Shown: positions 19,238 through 30,210, counted from the first letter of the stretch. The stretch: DNA of 64,000 nt from Kordiimonadales bacterium (GCA_002401685.1 NVTU01000007.1:23130-87129); one strand, 5' to 3'. The notes: generated by a model not told the origin, from the letters alone. Translations and numbers: made by a program.

Positions 19238-19927
19238 TTAAGGCTTTTTCTGAAACGGCTTGGCCGGGTTGCCAACAACCACTGTATTGGCAGGCACATC
19301 CTTGGTTACAATAGCGCCCATGCCGACAATCGCGCCTTCACCGATAACCAGCGGCCGCCCTTGCGCACCCTGTTTTATAACAGCACCGGTTCCAATATAC
19401 GCGTGGTTTTCAATTTTGACATTTCCGTTGCAACTCACCCGCGGAGCAAAAGTTACATAGTCCCCAATTTCGCAATCATGCGCCACGTAGGAATAAATAT
19501 TTGCATGGAAAAACTTACCGATTTTTGCGTTGGAAGTGACCATGCAATTATCGCAAATTATAGCGCCTTCACCAATTGTGTTCTCTTCGTACACTACAGC
19601 CGACGGAGCGTGAAACGATAGTGGGCGACAATTATTCGCGGTAAACCGCTCAGCGATTGCCTCCCTCACATGGGAATCTCCAATGGCGATATTGAAATGC
19701 TTTTCGTCAGCGGGGAGGTCAAAAAAGTCTTTTTCTGACAGTATCTTATGGCCATTGACGCTCTCTGCGGCAGGCGCTGTTTCAACTAGGAAAAACTCGA
19801 ATTCGGCTTCACTATCGCCTTCAGCCATCGCGGCGATATGTTTTTTGACAAACGAGATGACCTCTCTTGCAAAGCCACCTGCGCCAACCAAGCCTACTAG
19901 TTTTTTCTTCACAGTATTCCCCGCCAT
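19238..19927 (-). CDS. NeuD/PglD-type sugar O-acetyltransferase (left-handed beta-helix)
   Basis: LVGLVGAGGFAREVISFV, hexapeptide repeats IGEGAIVGMGAIVTKDVPANTVVVGNPAK. Confidence 0.85.
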   Translation of the reverse strand: MAGNTVKKKLVGLVGAGGFAREVISFVKKHIAAMAEGDSEAEFEFFLVETAPAAESVNGHKILSEKDFFDLPADEKHFNIAIGDSHVREAIAERFTANNCRPLSFHAPSAVVYEENTIGEGAIICDNCMVTSNAKIGKFFHANIYSYVAHDCEIGDYVTFAPRVSCNGNVKIENHAYIGTGAVIKQGAQGRPLVIGEGAIVGMGAIVTKDVPANTVVVGNPAKPFQKKP

Positions 19928-19943
19928 TCGTCAAAGCCACTTC

Positions 19944-19980
19944 ATAAAAAAAACCGTCCAGTACGAATACTGGACGGTTC
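19944..19980 (-). terminator. Terminator of rpsD with UUCG-loop hairpin
   Basis: Minus strand AACCGTCCAGTA TTCG TACTGGACGGTT TTTTTT. Confidence 0.85.
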
Positions 19981-20031
19981 TTATATTGTTTGCAATGCTC
20001 CAATTCCTGCATAAGGAATTGTGTGCAGCTA

Positions 20032-20643
20032 TTAGCGTGAGTAAAATTCCACAACCAGATTTGGTTCCATAATTACTGGGTAAGGAACTTCGTCAAGGCT
20101 AGGTACACGCACGTAAGTAGCTTTGAAGCCGCTTACTGCAATATACTCTGGAATTTCGCGCTCAGGGCTTTGGCCTGCTTCGATAACCATTGGAATGCCG
20201 CGTGATTTTTCGCGCACTTCAATAACATCGTCAGGGCCAACCATCCGGCTAGGGATGTTACAACGTTGGCCGTTAACAGTAACGTGGCCGTGGTTCACGA
20301 GCTGACGTGAGGAAAATACAGTTGGTACAAACTTGGCGCGGTAAACAACAGCGTCAAGACGGCACTCAAGAATACCAATCAAGTTCTCGCCTGTATCACC
20401 TTTACGGCGCACAGCTTCATCATAGTAACGGCGGAACTGTTTCTCAGTGATGTTACCGTAGTAACCCTTAAGCTTCTGCTTAGCGCGGAGCTGGATACCA
20501 TAATCGGAAAGCTTGCCTTTACGGCGCTGACCGTGCTGGCCTGGGCCATAATCACGTGTGTTTACTGGAGACTTGGAACGGCCCCAGATATTTTCGCCCA
20601 TACGGCGGTCGATTTTATATTTCGCTTGGATACGCTTGGTCAT
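20032..20643 (-). CDS. rpsD: 30S ribosomal protein S4
   Basis: [58 protein letters not shown]. Confidence 0.98.
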   Translation of the reverse strand: MTKRIQAKYKIDRRMGENIWGRSKSPVNTRDYGPGQHGQRRKGKLSDYGIQLRAKQKLKGYYGNITEKQFRRYYDEAVRRKGDTGENLIGILECRLDAVVYRAKFVPTVFSSRQLVNHGHVTVNGQRCNIPSRMVGPDDVIEVREKSRGIPMVIEAGQSPEREIPEYIAVSGFKATYVRVPSLDEVPYPVIMEPNLVVEFYSR

Positions 20644-20850
20644 GCGAATCGCTCCTTCTAAATAAGCGCTATGAGCTTGTGCGACCAGTAATTCAGTGCA
20701 CTATGTGCTCACACGGACAGGATCACCATGGCCCTGACCATTCTTAACGAGCCGCGTATATAACCTGCCGCTAAGCTCGTCAATGGTTTTCTACCTAAAT
20801 CCAACAGTTAACTTAACCAGCCAATGCAAATTCACATGACTGCAGATTAT

Positions 20851-21735
20851 TTACCCCCGAAAACGACGGATAAGGCTGGAGGTATCATTCCGATTCCCGC
20901 CCATTTTCTGTACGTCCGCGTAAAACTGATCCACCAGCGCCGTCATTGGCAACGAAGCGCCCAAGTTGTTTGCCTCTGAAAGCACAATACCCAAGTCTTT
21001 GCGCATCCAATCCACAGCAAAACCGAAGTCGAACTCACCTTTAATCATAGTGCTTGCCCGATTCTCCATCTGCCAGCTTTGTGCTGCGCCTTTGCTTATA
21101 ACGTCAACAACAGCGTTAGCATCGAGCCCCGCTTCCATGGAGAAATTGATCGCTTCGGCAAGGCCTTGCACAATACCTGCGATGCAAATTTGGTTCGCCA
21201 TTTTCGTAAGCTGCCCTGCACCAACATCGCCGAGAAGTTTCACTGATTTCGCATACGCTTGCATAACAGGATCTGTCAGAGAAAACGCACCGGCATCCCC
21301 GCCACACATAACAGTAAGTTGACCGTTCACGGCGCCCGCCTCGCCGCCAGAAACCGGGGCATCAATGAAACCGAGTCCTTTGCTAACTGCAGCCGCGCCA
21401 ATTTCCTGCGCGCATTGAGCGGACGCTGTCGTGTGATCAATGAAAATAGCGCCCTCTTTCATCGAACTGAAAGCACCCTCTTCGCCAAGGCAAATTTCGA
21501 AGACATCCTTGTCGGCACCAACGCAGGCAAAGACAAAGTCCGCATCTGCAGCTGCCCCAGCCGGCGTCGGGGCCACACACAATTCGGGACCGCCATCATT
21601 GTCAAATTCTTCGAGCCATTTTTCAGCAACAGAGGTTGTTCTATTATAAACAGTTACTTGGTGTCCTGCGGCTACTAGATGGCCGGCCATCGGGTACCCC
21701 ATCACTCCCAGACCAATGAATGCAACTTGCGCCAT
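20851..21735 (-). CDS. NAD(P)-dependent 3-hydroxyisobutyrate dehydrogenase-family oxidoreductase
   Basis: AFIGLGVMGYPMAGHLVAAGHQVTVYNRT; FIDAPVSGGEAGAVNGQLTVMCGG. Confidence 0.92.
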   Translation of the reverse strand: MAQVAFIGLGVMGYPMAGHLVAAGHQVTVYNRTTSVAEKWLEEFDNDGGPELCVAPTPAGAAADADFVFACVGADKDVFEICLGEEGAFSSMKEGAIFIDHTTASAQCAQEIGAAAVSKGLGFIDAPVSGGEAGAVNGQLTVMCGGDAGAFSLTDPVMQAYAKSVKLLGDVGAGQLTKMANQICIAGIVQGLAEAINFSMEAGLDANAVVDVISKGAAQSWQMENRASTMIKGEFDFGFAVDWMRKDLGIVLSEANNLGASLPMTALVDQFYADVQKMGGNRNDTSSLIRRFRG

Positions 21736-22003
21736 TATAAACTCCCGAGTTTGTGCGGCTGGTCACGATCACCCCCGCTTTATTTCTATGTTCCATAGGG
21801 ACGCTACAGCTTGCTGTCCAGTAGCTTGCAAAGAAAAACGAGCCGCCCCCATTTTTCCTGCAATTCAAGATACCAACCGCTTAACATAGGTTTCAATAGA
21901 AGCGTCATTTACCAATCATTCACAAAGCGCTTGTACAAATTAACATTGAGCGTCTAATCTGATATGTAAGAGCGTATGTTTTCTAAGGACTTAGGAGCCA
22001 CTT

Positions 22004-22918
22004 TTGGCGGATGATGACAAAGTACGGCCTATAATAAAAAAGGTCATTAAAGTTTCAGGCGGCGGCCACCACGGCGGTGCCTGGAAAGTGGCGTACGCAG
22101 ATTTCGCGACGGCAATGATGGCCTTTTTTATGTTGATGTGGCTCTTGAACGTCGCCCCACCAGAGACGCTTGCTGGCCTTGCCGATTATTTCTCGCCCAC
22201 TTCGGCTGACGTACCGGGCAGTAGCGGTGTGAAAGAGATCAATCCCGCTGAAGCCGACAAAACTGGCCAAAACCCTTCTGAAACAGTCCTCATTTCAAAT
22301 CCAGGCCCTCCAGCATCAGGGGCTGAGAATGACGGAGACAAAACATCCTCGAATTTAGAAAGCAAAAGCGCAGACGAATTGGCGCTAGAACTGCAAGAAC
22401 GAATGCAGGAGCTTGAAGACGAAGCGTTCGAAGAAATTCAGGAACAATTACGGCTTGCAATACAACAATCACCCGCGTTGTCGGAAATTTCAGACCAATT
22501 AATCCTGGAAATCACCGAAGATGGGCTGCGCATTCAGCTTATTGATAAAGACCAACGGGCTATGTTTCGCCCTGGATCGGCTGACCTTTATAATTATGCC
22601 CAAGCGATGATCCGCGAAGTTGGTCTATCAGTACAGGACCTACCCAACCGCGTGGCTATTGTTGGCCACACAGACGACGGCAACTTCCTTGCCCCAGACG
22701 GCAGCTCCAACTGGGATCTGAGTGCAAACCGTGCCAATTCAGCGCGTAAAGTGCTAGGAAGTTCCGGCGTAACAAATGACCGTATTTTTGAGGTCACGGG
22801 CAAAGCTGGAAACGATCCATTATATCCTGACCAACCCAATAGGACCGAAAATCGTAGGATCACCATTCTTATCATTCGGGAAAGCCCGGTTGTCCCACCC
22901 AGCTTCCGCAGCAACTAA
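22004..22918 (+). CDS. motB: Flagellar motor protein MotB
   Basis: HHGGAWKVAYADFATAMMAFFMLMWLLNV and C-terminal OmpA-like NRVAIVGHTDDG; TTG start. Confidence 0.92.
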   Translation: MADDDKVRPIIKKVIKVSGGGHHGGAWKVAYADFATAMMAFFMLMWLLNVAPPETLAGLADYFSPTSADVPGSSGVKEINPAEADKTGQNPSETVLISNPGPPASGAENDGDKTSSNLESKSADELALELQERMQELEDEAFEEIQEQLRLAIQQSPALSEISDQLILEITEDGLRIQLIDKDQRAMFRPGSADLYNYAQAMIREVGLSVQDLPNRVAIVGHTDDGNFLAPDGSSNWDLSANRANSARKVLGSSGVTNDRIFEVTGKAGNDPLYPDQPNRTENRRITILIIRESPVVPPSFRSN

Positions 22919-23043
22919 TTCTATATCAATTTGTCAGCTAAATTCATGTTGATTGTGTCTTGTAGATGCACCGCCCGCGCTGTAAAGCTGTTATAAGCCC
23001 TTGATTATACGAAGAACGCAGCAGAGGACTATTGTTAACCAGC

Positions 23044-24882
23044 ATGGAATTTGTCGAACCAACACTTCAGATGTGGCTAACCTTTGCAATCGTTGTCGGG
23101 GCAATTATAGCCTATGCGTATGATAAAATTCCGTTAGAAATTTCTAGTATTGCTACTGTTGCATTGCTCCTTTTTGTTTTCGAACTTGCCCCGCTCTATA
23201 GCGATGTCGGGGACAAAATCATAACAACGACTGACCTACTAAAAGGATTTGCCGATCCTGCACTGATAACGATCATGTCCTTGTTGGTGGTTGGTCAGGG
23301 ATTGATCCAGACCGGCGCTTTGAACGGTCCAGTACGTGTTCTAGTGTCGCTCGGCAAAAGTTGGCCAAAACTTATTATCGTTGTCTGTTTGATAATCGTA
23401 ATGCTTATTTCTGGCATCATGAATAACACGCCCGTTGTCGTTATTTTCATTCCTATTTTAGCAGCTCTTGCCGATAAGCTTGGTAAGCGGTCCGCAACGG
23501 TGATGATGCCGCTTAGTTTTGCAGCCATCCTAGGCGGGAATATGACCAAAATTGGCTCTAGCACCAACTTGCTGGCTATCAGCGCTTACGAACAAGCTGG
23601 CGGGGCCGAGGTCCACTTCTTTGATTTCATTATTCCAGGCGCAGTGCTCGCTGCAGTCGGCCTAGTATATGTCGCCCTCATTGCGCCCCGCATGCTGGCT
23701 GGGCGTGAAGGCATCGCCTCAAAATTAGGCAGTAAAAGCGGCAAACAATTCCTGTTTCAAATGGAGTTAAGCCACGATAGCGCCATGGTTGGGCATACCG
23801 CTGTTGCCGGCATGTTTCCTGGCCTAAAAGAAGTAACCGTCCGTCTGATCGAACGAGGTGGCGAGAAATTGTTGCCGCCTTATGACGATCTTTCGCTCAT
23901 GGAGGGTGATGTCGTGATGGTTGCTGCTACCCGCAGTGTAATGACAGAGCTGCTTAATGCATCGCCTGAAATTGTATCTAGCGCCGAAGGGGCCGAAGAA
24001 ACCAGCGACGAAAGTGGTGGCCTGCGACAGGTTATTGCAGAAGCCGTCATTGCCCCGGCTTCCCGTATGGATGGCCGTACGCTATCGCAAACCGGGTTCC
24101 GTGCTGAGACGGCCTGTACTGTGCTCGGCGTCCAGCGTCGTAGCCGCATGATCCGTGCAGCTTTGTCACAATTACGTCTTGAGGCAGGTGATGTGCTGTT
24201 GATCATGGGCACACGCTCGAACGTTTTGGCCCTCCGTGAAAACCGCGACGTTATGTTGATGGAATCTTCCGCCACCGATTTGCCAATGCGTCAATATTCG
24301 GTCCGGGCGTTACTGATTTTTGCTGGCATTGTATTTACGGCCGCCCTAGAGATTTTGCCGATTGTAATCGCAGCAATGGCGGGGGCGACCTTAATGATGG
24401 TTTTCCGCTGCTTGAACGTGCGCCAAGCTGGCCGTTCCATCGACCGACGAGTATTCACCATTGTTGGTGCTGCGCTCGCGCTTGGTACTGCGATGCAAGG
24501 CACGGGCGGTGCAGCATGGCTTGCACACGGCATGGTTGGACTTTTGGATGACGCACCCACTTGGGGACTTCTGTCAGGCTTCTTCATAATGGTAGCATTG
24601 TTAACAAATGTGCTATCGAATAACGCGACTGCCGTACTCTTTACACCTATAGCACTCTCCCTAGCGGGACAGCTGAATGTTGACCCGATGCCGTTTTTAC
24701 TTGCCGTCATCTTCGGCGCAAACTGCAGTTTTGCTACGCCTATGAGTTACCAGACCAATCTGCTGGTGATGGCGCCCGGGCACTATAAATTCTCGGATTT
24801 CTTAAAAGTCGGTACCCCGTTAATTTTTCTCATGTGGTTTACCTTTTCTATGTTTGTTCCGTGGTACTATGGTCTCCTGTAA
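23044..24882 (+). CDS. SLC13 family permease with TrkA-C domains
   Basis: IPLEISSIATVALLLF; GNMTKIGSSTNLL; ANCSFATPMSYQTNLLVMAPGHYKFSDFLKVGTPL. Confidence 0.88.
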   Translation: MEFVEPTLQMWLTFAIVVGAIIAYAYDKIPLEISSIATVALLLFVFELAPLYSDVGDKIITTTDLLKGFADPALITIMSLLVVGQGLIQTGALNGPVRVLVSLGKSWPKLIIVVCLIIVMLISGIMNNTPVVVIFIPILAALADKLGKRSATVMMPLSFAAILGGNMTKIGSSTNLLAISAYEQAGGAEVHFFDFIIPGAVLAAVGLVYVALIAPRMLAGREGIASKLGSKSGKQFLFQMELSHDSAMVGHTAVAGMFPGLKEVTVRLIERGGEKLLPPYDDLSLMEGDVVMVAATRSVMTELLNASPEIVSSAEGAEETSDESGGLRQVIAEAVIAPASRMDGRTLSQTGFRAETACTVLGVQRRSRMIRAALSQLRLEAGDVLLIMGTRSNVLALRENRDVMLMESSATDLPMRQYSVRALLIFAGIVFTAALEILPIVIAAMAGATLMMVFRCLNVRQAGRSIDRRVFTIVGAALALGTAMQGTGGAAWLAHGMVGLLDDAPTWGLLSGFFIMVALLTNVLSNNATAVLFTPIALSLAGQLNVDPMPFLLAVIFGANCSFATPMSYQTNLLVMAPGHYKFSDFLKVGTPLIFLMWFTFSMFVPWYYGLL

Positions 24883-24901
24883 AGCGTAAGGAAGAGCACA
24901 G

Positions 24902-25654
24902 ATGACCGATCAGGGACTGCAGTTTCCCAAATTTTATGTTACCGCCCCATCGCCCTGTCCCTATATCGAAGGATTGGTAGAGCGAAAAGTATTCACCGAA
25001 CTACGAGGGCCTGATGCTGCGGCTTTAAGCGAGGCCCTTGGCCGTGTAGGATTTCGGCGCAGCCAGTCGGTTGTTTACCGCCCTGCATGCGAAAGCTGTT
25101 CGCAGTGCGTAAGTGTACGCGTACGGGCTGGCGAATTTAAAATATCGAAATCCCAGAAGAAAGTTTTACGCAACAATCAGGACCTTATCCCCACAGTCTT
25201 GCCTGCCGAGATAACCGACGAACAATTTGACCTGCTGCAGAGCTATCTTGCAAAACGCCACAGCCAAGGCACGATGGCAGACATGACTAAGAACGAATTC
25301 CGCGACATGGTAGAATCGAGCCCGGTATCAACCGTAATCGTCGAGTATCGCCGCGCAATAGATAAGAAGCTGATGGCAGTTGCTCTTTCAGACCAGCTTA
25401 CTGACGGCCTATCAATGATATACAGCTTCTTTGATGTGGACGACAAACGTCGCAGCCTAGGCACGTATATCATCCTCGATCATATTGGCCGTGCAGCACA
25501 CAGTAACCAGCCGTTTGTCTATTTGGGTTACTGGGTCAAAGAGAGTTCAAAAATGAGCTACAAATACCGCTTCAAGCCGCTAGAGCAATTAGGCCCCAAC
25601 GGTTGGTTTAATGCCGAAAGCAGCGAAGAACACACGCAAGAAAATCACTTTTAG
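24902..25654 (+). CDS. bpt: Arginyl/leucyl-tRNA-protein transferase (Bpt/Ate family)
   Basis: CPYIEGLVERKVFTEL; FRRSQSVVYRPACESCSQCVSVRV; YLGYWVKESSKMSYKYRFKPLEQL. Confidence 0.93.
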   Translation: MTDQGLQFPKFYVTAPSPCPYIEGLVERKVFTELRGPDAAALSEALGRVGFRRSQSVVYRPACESCSQCVSVRVRAGEFKISKSQKKVLRNNQDLIPTVLPAEITDEQFDLLQSYLAKRHSQGTMADMTKNEFRDMVESSPVSTVIVEYRRAIDKKLMAVALSDQLTDGLSMIYSFFDVDDKRRSLGTYIILDHIGRAAHSNQPFVYLGYWVKESSKMSYKYRFKPLEQLGPNGWFNAESSEEHTQENHF

Positions 25655-25876
25655 TCACGAGCTTGCGCGATCTATGCGTCTTTATTGCGTATGAGCTGTC
25701 TCGGTGCTAACGCCTTTTTTTGTTGGCTCATAATCCTTTAAAAAATCCTTTTAACACAAGATATTGTTAGATGAGGCCACAAGGCTTGCTCATCAAGCTT
25801 TGCTGCCTATACTGTGCGCAAACGAATCGGCCCCGCGAATCGCGGTGTTAGTTTCTGTGATCAGGGAGAGACGTCA

Positions 25877-27043
25877 GTGCACAAACAACCAAAGAAAATA
25901 GCCTCCTCGAAGGCTATCAAAACTGACGTCAGTCGCCGCAACTTAATTAGAGGCGCCGGTATAATTGGTGCTGCAGCCCTAGTTTCTGCGTGTGATAGCG
26001 GTGCCAGCGAAAAGCCGCTCGGCGGCCCTGCGGTACTTACCAAAAAACGCTCACTGAAAATGGTGACAAGCTGGCCTAAGAATTTCCCTGGTCTCGGGAT
26101 TGGTGCTGAACGCCTCGCGAACCGTATTGTTGAGCTCTCAGACGGCTCGATACAGATTAAAGTTTATGCGGCGGGCGAACTTGTCGGTGCATATGAGGGC
26201 TTTGATGCCGTTAGCCAAGGCAAAGCTGACATGTACCATGCCGCCGAATATTACTGGCAAGGCAAGTCCCCTGCTTTTAACTTTTTCGCTGCTGTACCAA
26301 TGGGCATGACAGCAAGCGAGATGACTGCTTGGATACGCTTTGGCGGCGGACAGGAACTGTGGGATGAGCTCGCCGGCAAATTCAATGTTAAGCCTCTGCT
26401 CGGCGGCAACACTGGCACGCAAATGGGCGGCTGGTTCCGCAAGGACATGAACAGCATTGAAGATTTTCAGGGCCTTCGCATTCGTATGCCTGGTCTTGGT
26501 GGTGAGGTTATGCGCCGGGTGGGTGCAACACCTGTTACCAAATCAGGCGGAGAAATATTCCAGGCACTCAGCCAAGGAAACATTGACGCCACAGAATGGA
26601 TCGGCCCGTGGAATGACTTGGCGTTTGGTTTCCATACCATCGTCAAGAAATACTATTACCCCGGCATTCACGAACCCGGTACAGCGCTTGGTTTCGGTAC
26701 AAATAAAGACCTGTGGGAAGACTTCAGCGAAAAAGAACGCACTATCTTCCGGCACGCTGCAATGGCTGAAAACGACTACATGTACAGCGAGTTTAATGCC
26801 AACAATTCCCGCGCGCTTGATACGCTTATCAACGACCACGACGTTCAGTTGCTACGCTTTAGCGACGAAATATTGACAGAGCTTGCCAAGGTTTCAGCTG
26901 AAGTGGTTGCGGAAGCTGCCAATACGGATGATCTAAGCAAACGTATATTTGATAGCTTCTCAGAAGCGCGCCGCGGTAGCATTCGCTGGGGAGCCATTTC
27001 TGAACAAGCCTTCACCCAGGCGCGAAGCCTAATCGAAGGCTAA
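25877..27043 (+). CDS. TRAP transporter substrate-binding protein (DctP type), Tat signal
   Basis: SRRNLIRGAGIIGAAALVSAC twin-arginine lipobox; WPKNFPGLGIGAERLANRI; GTG start chosen. Confidence 0.9.
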   Translation: MHKQPKKIASSKAIKTDVSRRNLIRGAGIIGAAALVSACDSGASEKPLGGPAVLTKKRSLKMVTSWPKNFPGLGIGAERLANRIVELSDGSIQIKVYAAGELVGAYEGFDAVSQGKADMYHAAEYYWQGKSPAFNFFAAVPMGMTASEMTAWIRFGGGQELWDELAGKFNVKPLLGGNTGTQMGGWFRKDMNSIEDFQGLRIRMPGLGGEVMRRVGATPVTKSGGEIFQALSQGNIDATEWIGPWNDLAFGFHTIVKKYYYPGIHEPGTALGFGTNKDLWEDFSEKERTIFRHAAMAENDYMYSEFNANNSRALDTLINDHDVQLLRFSDEILTELAKVSAEVVAEAANTDDLSKRIFDSFSEARRGSIRWGAISEQAFTQARSLIEG

Positions 27044-27049
27044 TCACGG

Positions 27050-27550
27050 ATGCTCTACCGTCTTTCTGAAAAAATCGAGGCTTTGCTCGAGGCAAGCGGC
27101 CAAATATTGGCTTTCCTGCCCTTAATCCTTATTCTCGTGCAGTTCACTGTCGTTTTGATGGTCTATGTATTTGCGTCCGGCAGCATTCAACTGCAAGAAA
27201 GCCTACAGTATATCAATGCAATGATGTTCCTTGGCGGCGCGGGCTACGCGGCGGTGCGCGACGAACATGTGCGCGTTGATATTTTTTACAGCACATTCAG
27301 CAAAACAAGCAAAGCTAGGGTAGATTTTTACGGCACGCTTTTTCTGTTAGTTCCTTTTCTAATTTTATTTTGGATAACCACTGTACCGTATGTCGCTCAA
27401 AGCTGGCGTGAACTGGAAGCTAGTGTCGAGACAAGTGGCTTGCCCTACGTCTACATCCTGAAAACCACGCTCATACTCTTCGCCTTAACGCTCACCCTGC
27501 ACGCGATCTCCGCCCTAATTCGGTCCTTCGCCGCCATGAGGAAAGAATAG
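27050..27550 (+). CDS. TRAP transporter small permease (DctQ)
   Basis: 4-TM protein between DctP- and DctM-like genes; HVRVDIFYSTFSKTSKARVDFYG. Confidence 0.88.
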   Translation: MLYRLSEKIEALLEASGQILAFLPLILILVQFTVVLMVYVFASGSIQLQESLQYINAMMFLGGAGYAAVRDEHVRVDIFYSTFSKTSKARVDFYGTLFLLVPFLILFWITTVPYVAQSWRELEASVETSGLPYVYILKTTLILFALTLTLHAISALIRSFAAMRKE

Positions 27551-27555
27551 TCCTT

Positions 27556-29142
27556 ATGGATATGTCGCTTATTCTCACGATCAGCATGTTTCTGGCACTT
27601 GTCGGCTTCCTAATGTCCGGCTTTCCAGTTGCCTTCACCCTTGGCGGCACCTCGCTTTTGTTTGGGCTTATTGGCGTTGCGACAGGCACGCTCGACATTA
27701 CTTTCCTTGAGCTTTTGCCGAACCGGCTTTTCGGAAATGTGGTTCGGAACGAATTATTATTTGCGATACCGCTATTCGTGGCAATGGGCGTCATGCTGGA
27801 GAAATCCAACGTTGCCGAAGACCTGCTCGAAAACATGGCCCGACTTTTTGGACAATTGCGTGGTGGTTTGGGCATTTCCGTTACAATTGTTGGCGCCCTG
27901 CTCGCAGCATCCACGGGAATTGTTGGCGCGACAGTCGTTACGATGGGGTTGTTATCGCTACCTATCATGCTGAAGCGAGGCTATGATCCGGCATTGGCGA
28001 GCGGCACAATCGCCGCAGCTGGCACGCTCGGCCAGATCATCCCGCCTTCAATCGTCCTCATTCTGCTAGCGGACGTGCTTTCTTCTGCATGGCAACAAGC
28101 ACAACTTAGTAACAATATTTTCTCACCCACGCCAATGAGTGCTGGTGAACTGTTTGCGGGCGCGCTCGTTCCTGGCCTTGCTCTTGTAGCGATGTATATT
28201 CTCTACCAAATCGCAGTCGCTATTCTAAAGCCAAACTCGAGCCCAGCCATGCCGCGTGTAGACGGCGAAAAACTCGACGGTCGGTTTTACAGGACCCTGT
28301 TTGCAGCGCTCTTGCCCCCGTTCGTTTTGATCATCGCCGTCCTTGGTTCGATACTATTTGGCATTGCTACTCCGACAGAAGCCGCCTCGGTGGGGGCTAT
28401 CGGAGCGATACTCCTTGGCGCTGCGCGGCTTGACGGCAAATCCCGCAAAATCGTATTTGCCACACTTGCGGCGCTAATTGCCTTACTCATGATCTCGAAC
28501 TTTGCTGATCTACGCCTCGCGCGCACCAATGTGCCAACCAGTGATACTGTGTTTTTCTGGATAGCAGTGCTGCTAACGGTTTTATTTACATTGGGCCTGG
28601 CGCGCGCCTTATGGAAAACCCACAAAACAGGCATCCTAGGTGAGGCCATGCGTTCAACAGTACGCATCTCCACCATGATCTATACTATCCTGATCGCCGC
28701 AGCTCTGTTCAGCCTGGTTTTTCGTGGCCTCGGCGGTGACCAGATCATCGAAGACCTTCTAACCGGCCTGCCCGGCGGTCAATTCACTGCCATTCTACTC
28801 GTCATGATATTGATGTTCGTGCTGGGTTTCTTCCTTGATTTCATCGAGATCACCTTTGTAGTGGTCCCCATTGTAGCGCCCGCACTGCTAGCGATGGACG
28901 GCACCTACGGCCCCATCTGGCTCGGTGTATTGATGGCGATGAACTTGCAAACCAGTTTCCTAACGCCTCCCTTTGGATTTGCCTTGTTTTATCTACGCGG
29001 TGTAGCGCCAGACAGCGTGCCGACCTCTGCAATTTACCGCGGCGCCTTGCCGTTTGTAGCCATTCAGTTGCTGGCGCTTGTGCTAATCGCGACCTTCCCT
29101 GAACTGGTTACATGGTTGCCAGGCAAGATATTCGGCAGCTAA
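27556..29142 (+). CDS. TRAP transporter large permease (DctM)
   Basis: SGFPVAFTLGGTSLLFGLIG; IAAAGTLGQIIPPSIVLILLAD; TPTEAASVGAIGAILLG. Confidence 0.93.
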   Translation: MDMSLILTISMFLALVGFLMSGFPVAFTLGGTSLLFGLIGVATGTLDITFLELLPNRLFGNVVRNELLFAIPLFVAMGVMLEKSNVAEDLLENMARLFGQLRGGLGISVTIVGALLAASTGIVGATVVTMGLLSLPIMLKRGYDPALASGTIAAAGTLGQIIPPSIVLILLADVLSSAWQQAQLSNNIFSPTPMSAGELFAGALVPGLALVAMYILYQIAVAILKPNSSPAMPRVDGEKLDGRFYRTLFAALLPPFVLIIAVLGSILFGIATPTEAASVGAIGAILLGAARLDGKSRKIVFATLAALIALLMISNFADLRLARTNVPTSDTVFFWIAVLLTVLFTLGLARALWKTHKTGILGEAMRSTVRISTMIYTILIAAALFSLVFRGLGGDQIIEDLLTGLPGGQFTAILLVMILMFVLGFFLDFIEITFVVVPIVAPALLAMDGTYGPIWLGVLMAMNLQTSFLTPPFGFALFYLRGVAPDSVPTSAIYRGALPFVAIQLLALVLIATFPELVTWLPGKIFGS

Positions 29143-29146
29143 CTGC

Positions 29147-29179
29147 CTGCACCCCGAGGCAGCGAAAGGCGCGGGGTGC
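29147..29179 (+). terminator. Putative terminator after TRAP operon
   Basis: GCACCCCG...CGGGGTGC inverted repeat. Confidence 0.5.
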
Positions 29180-29230
29180 TCACGATAGCTTTATTTGAAA
29201 CTGAACGTGCCCGTTGTTACATGCTAACCC

Positions 29231-29686
29231 ATGAAAATATCGTTTAAAAAGACTTTCGCTTCCGTCGGAATATCCGGCCTTCTTATCGCAGCACTCTGGG
29301 GTAACCTCATTTACATGAACCTGCGTGAATCAGACCCCATTCTACCGGGCTGGGAGGAGTATAATGCTGAGCGCTTCAACGCGCTAATGGCTACGGGCGA
29401 ACCCGTATTGGTCGAAATATACGCCTCGTGGTGTCCGACCTGCCTGCTGCAGCACCGGGCGCTGGATACGTTACATCAGGAAAACAGACCGCTTAACATG
29501 CGTGCTATTCGTGTGGATTATGATCGCGATGAAGCATTTCGGAAAAAACATGGCTACCATTACACTGGCATCATGACGATTTTCCAGAACGGACGCGAGC
29601 GCGCTCGAGAGTCTGGCCTCATAACTGCGGACAAGATTGAAGATTTCGTCGACGCTTACCGCCGCAAAACGGCGCGAAGCCGCTAA
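29231..29686 (+). CDS. Thioredoxin family protein, membrane-anchored
   Basis: VLVEIYASWCPTCLLQHRAL; N-terminal TM. Confidence 0.88.
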   Translation: MKISFKKTFASVGISGLLIAALWGNLIYMNLRESDPILPGWEEYNAERFNALMATGEPVLVEIYASWCPTCLLQHRALDTLHQENRPLNMRAIRVDYDRDEAFRKKHGYHYTGIMTIFQNGRERARESGLITADKIEDFVDAYRRKTARSR

Positions 29687-29788
29687 CGCCGAAAAATGCA
29701 TAGAAGCCATTCAGTTTTGATAGCTTTTTATCTGTGCTAGGCTCCCGATATGAGAGAAGAATTAATCTAAAATAGAGGGAACATTATC

Positions 29789-30169
29789 ATGATTGGTTAT
29801 TCAACAATCGGCACGAACAACATGGAAAAAGCGGCAGCATTCTACGATGCATTGTTTGCTGAACTTGGCGGCAAACGCACATGGGACAGCGATGGCTTTA
29901 AAGCGTGGGCAAACACTCCTACAGGCGCTTTCGCAATCTCTAAGCCGTTTGATGAAAAAGACGCAACTGTCGGCAATGGCAGTATGATGGCGCTCGCTGC
30001 ACCTGACCGCGAAACAGTTGACAAAATGTATGCTAAAGCCATTGAACTAGGTGCAACATGTGAAGGCAAGCCTGGACCACGTGGCGGCGACGACAGTGCC
30101 TTCTACGCCGGCTACTTCCGCGATCTAGACGGTAACAAGCTCAACTTCTTCCATCTCCGCAGAGACTAA
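29789..30169 (+). CDS. VOC family (glyoxalase/bleomycin resistance-like) protein
   Basis: MIGYSTIGTNNMEKAAAFYDALFAELGGKR; GYFRDLDGNKLNFF. Confidence 0.9.
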   Translation: MIGYSTIGTNNMEKAAAFYDALFAELGGKRTWDSDGFKAWANTPTGAFAISKPFDEKDATVGNGSMMALAAPDRETVDKMYAKAIELGATCEGKPGPRGGDDSAFYAGYFRDLDGNKLNFFHLRRD

Positions 30170-30178
30170 CCAAAACAC

Positions 30179-30210
30179 TTGCAGAGACAGCACTCCCGTT
30201 GTCTCTGCAA
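30179..30210. terminator. Hairpin between VOC paralogs
   Basis: TTGCAGAGACA...TGTCTCTGCAA perfect 11-bp arms; no T-tract. Confidence 0.5.
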
